DNA of 64,000 nucleotides from contig JALKBU010000047.1 in NCBI GenBank assembly GCA_023091735.1, positions 46,518-110,517 on the forward strand, read 5' to 3'. Position numbers and translations under genes: made by a program. Under the pieces are notes generated by a model. The model had not been told where the DNA came from and did no database searches. It saw only the letters and a program-made list of their open reading frames with translations. This stretch comes from Trichomonas tenax. Its lineage: Eukaryota > Parabasalia > Trichomonadida > Trichomonadidae. Of this stretch, positions 60,990 to 64,000 are shown one piece after another. Numbering within the stretch: position 1 is the stretch's first letter; each line of letters begins with the position of its first letter.

Positions 60990-62481
60990 ATGGGTGTTTC
61001 TCATTATTTCCTTGAATGGATTTCTGAAAAGTATGAAGGAGTTAAAAGAGAAATGCCAGTTAAACATAACTACGACTGTTTATACATAGACGCAACACAG
61101 TTATTGTATTATTCATATGATTTTGAAAAAAAATTCCCAAACGAGAAGAACTAACAGATAGACAGAAAAATAGATTTGAGTCATTGCTTAGCACAATTGT
61201 AAAAACAATTCGACCAAAGAAGCTACTTTTTATATCTTTTGAAAGAGCTTATCCACTGGCGAAGCATCGCAATAAATTCCTTAGAATTCAAGGGCTAAAA
61301 ACAAGGAGTGCTCCTTGTGATTCTGTTGTTGCTCTATTCGATCCTTTTATCAGAGATCTCCTTCATAGAAAAGCCGAAAAGGAACGGAAGAGCATACAGG
61401 TGCTCTATTCGTCATATAAAATGGCAGGAGAAGCAGAAATAAAAATATTTGATTACATTCGCCAATAGTCTCATGAAGAAAATTTCGACCCGAGTTTGTG
61501 CCATTGCATTTATACATCTGATAGTGATTTAATTTTAGTGTCTCTTCGCTCACGGATTGCATTTATTGATGTTGTTTTCGACAAGGCGAAAGAAAATCAA
61601 ACAGATGATTGGAATTTAACACATAAATTTCTTAATGTGTATAGTATACCTGAACTTCGTGGAAAAATTTCAGCAGAATTCAATTGTTCAGATGAGAGAA
61701 TTTATGATGATTTTGTGACAATTTACGCCTTTTCGGAAATGATTACTACCTATCGTTATGCAAACGTAAGTGCAATGAAATCATTGAGATTTGCAAGAAA
61801 GCAAAATGCGATTTCATTACAGACGGGGATAAAATCAACTTCAAGAATTTTGCTCTTAATTTGCAAAAAAATAAAAATGAACTCACAGAAGAAGAGGCAC
61901 GGATGCTATTCGACGCAATATCATATATAGTTGCTCTATACTCATCAGGAGTTCCATCTTGGACGTGGATCTATAATAACACTAATTTTCAAATTTCCGA
62001 TGCCGCTAACTGTTCAGATGATTACATTCCCAATTGGCCTGAAGATGAACCAATGAAGCAATTGTATTGGTTAATGATCTATCCAAATAAGATTACAACA
62101 CTTCTTCCAAAATGTGCAGTTGAAGCTCGTGAAAATATCGAATATTTTAAATCCTTTATCTGCATCCCGCGAAAAACACATTACCAAATACCAGATTTTC
62201 AGCGCATCAAAGAAGAAATTAATGAAGCCCAACTAGAAGAGAAAATTCGTGATGATCCAAAATTTAAGTACTTAATTGAAAATGAGTCGATTATAAATTA
62301 CACATATTCAAGACCAGATTTATTAATGGTGAAAGAACGCAAAGAAGATGTTGAAGCTGAAAAAGATATCACTCAAAGCCAACAAGAAGGATGCGATGAA
62401 GATTTCAAAAATTTCATTGAATTCTTTAATTTCATCATTTTCATGTTTATATATTTAACTTTAATGATACCATCCATATGA
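60990..62481 (+). pseudogene. Decayed XRN-family 5'-3' exoribonuclease-like gene
   Basis: The start ATG 60990 gives MGVSHYFLEWISEKYEGVKR, matching the conserved XRN N-terminus. CLYIDATQLLYYS, corresponding to the first acidic active-site motif, follows. A frameshift occurs in an A run near 61125-61135. A second block (IVKTIRPKKLLFISFERAYP, AKHRNKFLRIQG, MAGEAEIKIFDYIRQ) is cut by TAG at 61466-61468. It continues in the same frame (CHCIYTSDSDLILVSLRS) and then shifts again near 61790-61860. The last 206 codons end at 62481 with a hydrophobic stretch (FNFIIFMFIYLTLMI) unlike XRN proteins. XRN enzymes degrade 5'-monophosphate RNA. With three lesions and a short C-terminus it is unlikely to be functional. 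Confidence 0.75.
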
Positions 62482-62995
62482 GTAATGGGATAATAGCATG
62501 AAAAGTAATCACAGGATGCCTGTAGTTTTCTTCACTTGACAAATAGTTATCCATGATACTAATTGGAGTTGATTTCATCCATTTATTCCTCACAATTTCA
62601 TTGTCGAGATGTAACATTGAAATTTATTTATTTTTAAATCGTGTTGTCATTCAATAAATGGGTATTTTTTTTTATTTTTTTATTTTTTATTTTTTTTCTT
62701 TTTTTTTTGGGCAGGGGGGCAACATCTGATAATCATACAGTAGATAATACTCATTGTGTACTATATGCTGTATGTTAGTCATAAATTTTTGATCACAATT
62801 GAATTTTGCAGATTTCATTCGCTTTTATGCCTCAGGATTAGTTTGAGAAGCTATTATGTCTATTTTTCATTACAGTACAAAAATCATTTTTGTTCAATAT
62901 TGAAGTTTAGAAGAGAATTATGTGATTTAATTAAAAATTTAATTATAGATATAATGAATATAAACTGTGTCATATAGCGTCAGCTCTCTATATTT
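62482..62995. other. AT-rich intergenic region with low-complexity T run
   Basis: A T-rich low-complexity run lies at 62665-62710. A segment at about 62495-62538 matches 49501-49544 (see findings). No gene was seen. Confidence 0.45.
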
Positions 62996-63049
62996 TTTTG
63001 CTTTTCATAGCCTTTCAGTCGGAATATTTCGACGATTTTCGAATTTCGA

Positions 63050-63130
63050 CTCTGAAAAGCAAAATCATGGACTGGCTTGCTAATACAACGAGGAACTATC
63101 CAAGACAGCCCATGATTTTGCTTTTCAGAG
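63050..63130. ncRNA. Hairpin A: perfect 21-bp stem, 39-base loop
   Basis: Arm 63050-63070 (starting CTCTGAAAAGC) is the exact reverse complement of 63110-63130 (starting CCATGATTTTG). The upstream sequence TTTTGCTTTTCA at 62996-63007 can also pair with the 5' arm (TGAAAAGCAAAA), giving an alternative fold. Whether it is transcribed is unknown; the ncRNA label is a hypothesis. Confidence 0.45.
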
Positions 63131-63157
63131 CCTTCTAGTAGGGACATTTCGACGTTT

Positions 63158-63250
63158 GACTCTGGAAGGCTCGACTATGGACTGGATTGCTAATCCAACG
63201 AAGCACTATGATAAGGTCCAAGCCAATCCATAGTCGAGCCTTCCAGAGTC
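63158..63250. ncRNA. Hairpin B: perfect 23-bp stem, 47-base loop
   Basis: Arm 63158-63180 (starting GACTCTGGAAGGC) is the exact reverse complement of 63228-63250 (starting CCATAGTCGAGCC). Compared with hairpin A, seven of 21 aligned base pairs differ and each change is compensated in the other arm. The ncRNA label is a hypothesis. Confidence 0.45.
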
Positions 63251-63252
63251 AA

Positions 63253-64000
63253 TCATAGCAAATGTTTTCATTTATATTATAAAAATGGCTGACGGTTTTA
63301 GATATACCCCCTTTTATAGTATGTCATTTACATGTCAGAAAATTGTCAAATCTGACACGTAAATTTATCCCTTTTCATGACACATTATCATACCCCACAT
63401 ATTATCGATTAGTGTTCTGTATTTATCAATTTACAATCAATAACTTGTTATTTCAAATGTCTTTTATAATAATTTTGTCAAAAATAGTTTGATCGATTAA
63501 AAAAATCCCAAAACTCAATTATTTATGGATATTGGCGATATTTAAAATCAATAATTAAGCATTAATTTATATATAGTAACTATTTTGATGATTTGTTTTG
63601 ATTTTTAAAGTCTTGTACGTTATAAAAATTTCGGCGTCACTGAATTTTCTACGTCTACTCAAACATCTCGATTTTTCTCCACCAGTATGAATATTTAAGG
63701 TCTAATTTTTGTGGCAAATGAAAAATTTTCCCATCTAAAATGCTGTGGATATATAAAGCATGAAAAATATATTTTTCAATATTATATCAAAAAAATGTCT
63801 TGATTTATTTTGATGTTAACTGACGGATTATCATTCCTCATGTTGTTTGCACGCTGTGTGGATGAAAAGTAATGGTTGCAAATTAAGATTAAATATTTTG
63901 CGAATAAAAAGCAACACATTTTTATTCTGTAAGTCCAACATTTAGTAGACACTGATTTGTCTGCGTTGAAAATGGACAAATCAAGTGAATAATAACGAGA
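63253..64000. other. AT-rich intergenic region to the window end
   Basis: TTTACATGTCA occurs at 63327-63337 and a variant TGACACGTAAA follows near 63353. An open stretch at 63782-63979 has no ATG and no protein character. No gene was recognised up to the edge. Confidence 0.45.

Larger units (their letters stand above)
62996..63252. repeat. Two tandem units of about 120-140 bases, each with a hairpin
   Basis: Unit 1 (62996-63113) and unit 2 (63114-63252) share TTTTGCTTTTCA, CATTTCGACG / ATTTCGACG, GACTCTG, ATGGACTGG and TTGCTAATNCAACGA in the same order. Each unit contains a long perfect inverted repeat, described separately. The units are clearly related by duplication, yet their stem sequences differ. 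Confidence 0.8.

Noticed and set aside
63782..63979. 65-codon minus-strand open frame at the right edge
   Set aside because: The first codon is TTG, and neither composition nor motif supports a gene.
1..64000. CRISPR arrays, operons and bacterial-type signals
   Set aside because: No regularly spaced short repeats were seen; tRNAs, single-gene units and eukaryotic protein families show that this is nuclear eukaryotic DNA.

Overview
The window looks like nuclear DNA of a parabasalid flagellate, most likely a trichomonad of the Tritrichomonas type. The DNA is AT-rich. Every recognisable intact gene is a single exon, including a 12.3 kb dynein heavy chain. No convincing introns were seen. Untranslated regions appear very short. 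The gene content is typical of trichomonads: DUF3447/ankyrin proteins, a beta-helix surface protein, an ABCA half-transporter and several flagellar-axoneme genes. The species is an inference.

Layout. 1-142: the edge of a membrane-protein gene. 749-5081: DNAAF4, ARPC4, a TBC-domain protein and V-ATPase subunit e. 5789-18049: a single-headed axonemal dynein heavy chain. 18376-20337: a broken beta-helix surface-protein gene. 20338-24432: a gene-free stretch with two foldback elements carrying long terminal inverted repeats. 24433-31816: a MYND-finger propeller protein, TTLL9, a CFAP100-like protein and an ABCA half-transporter. 31944-44713: tRNA-Glu, a GH99-like protein, tRNA-Arg, 14-3-3, an ankyrin protein, an acyltransferase, a UBX-like protein, two unrecognised proteins and a second ankyrin protein. 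45421-52507: the remains of a CHD/SNF2-like gene, split by about 1.9 kb of non-coding DNA. 53310-60595: tRNA-Pro, ribosomal protein eL6, an unrecognised protein, a CID protein and a UBXN11-like protein. 60990-62481: a broken XRN-like nuclease gene. 62996-63250: a tandem pair of perfect hairpins.

How genes fit together. DNAAF4 (dynein pre-assembly), the inner-arm-type dynein, the CFAP100/MIA1-like protein (inner-arm regulation) and TTLL9 (axonemal tubulin glutamylation) all serve the flagellum and sit within 28 kb. The other genes are housekeeping: actin nucleation, membrane traffic, V-ATPase, ribosome, 14-3-3 and RNA polymerase II CTD binding.

The strongest unexplained signals are these. (1) Two neighbouring hairpins at 63050-63250 have stems that differ at seven aligned pairs, and every difference is compensated in the opposite arm. 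(2) Two foldback elements start with TGT and are flanked by 16-17 bp direct repeats. (3) An 11-mer, TGACATGTAAA, recurs in non-coding DNA. (4) A 17-nt element is identical just upstream of two unrelated genes. (5) Three genes are decayed: surface protein, CHD-like and XRN-like. (6) Several proteins keep a fold but have lost catalytic residues: GH99-like, TBC, and AAA3 of the dynein. (7) One well-preserved gene at 41126 has no ATG at its apparent start.
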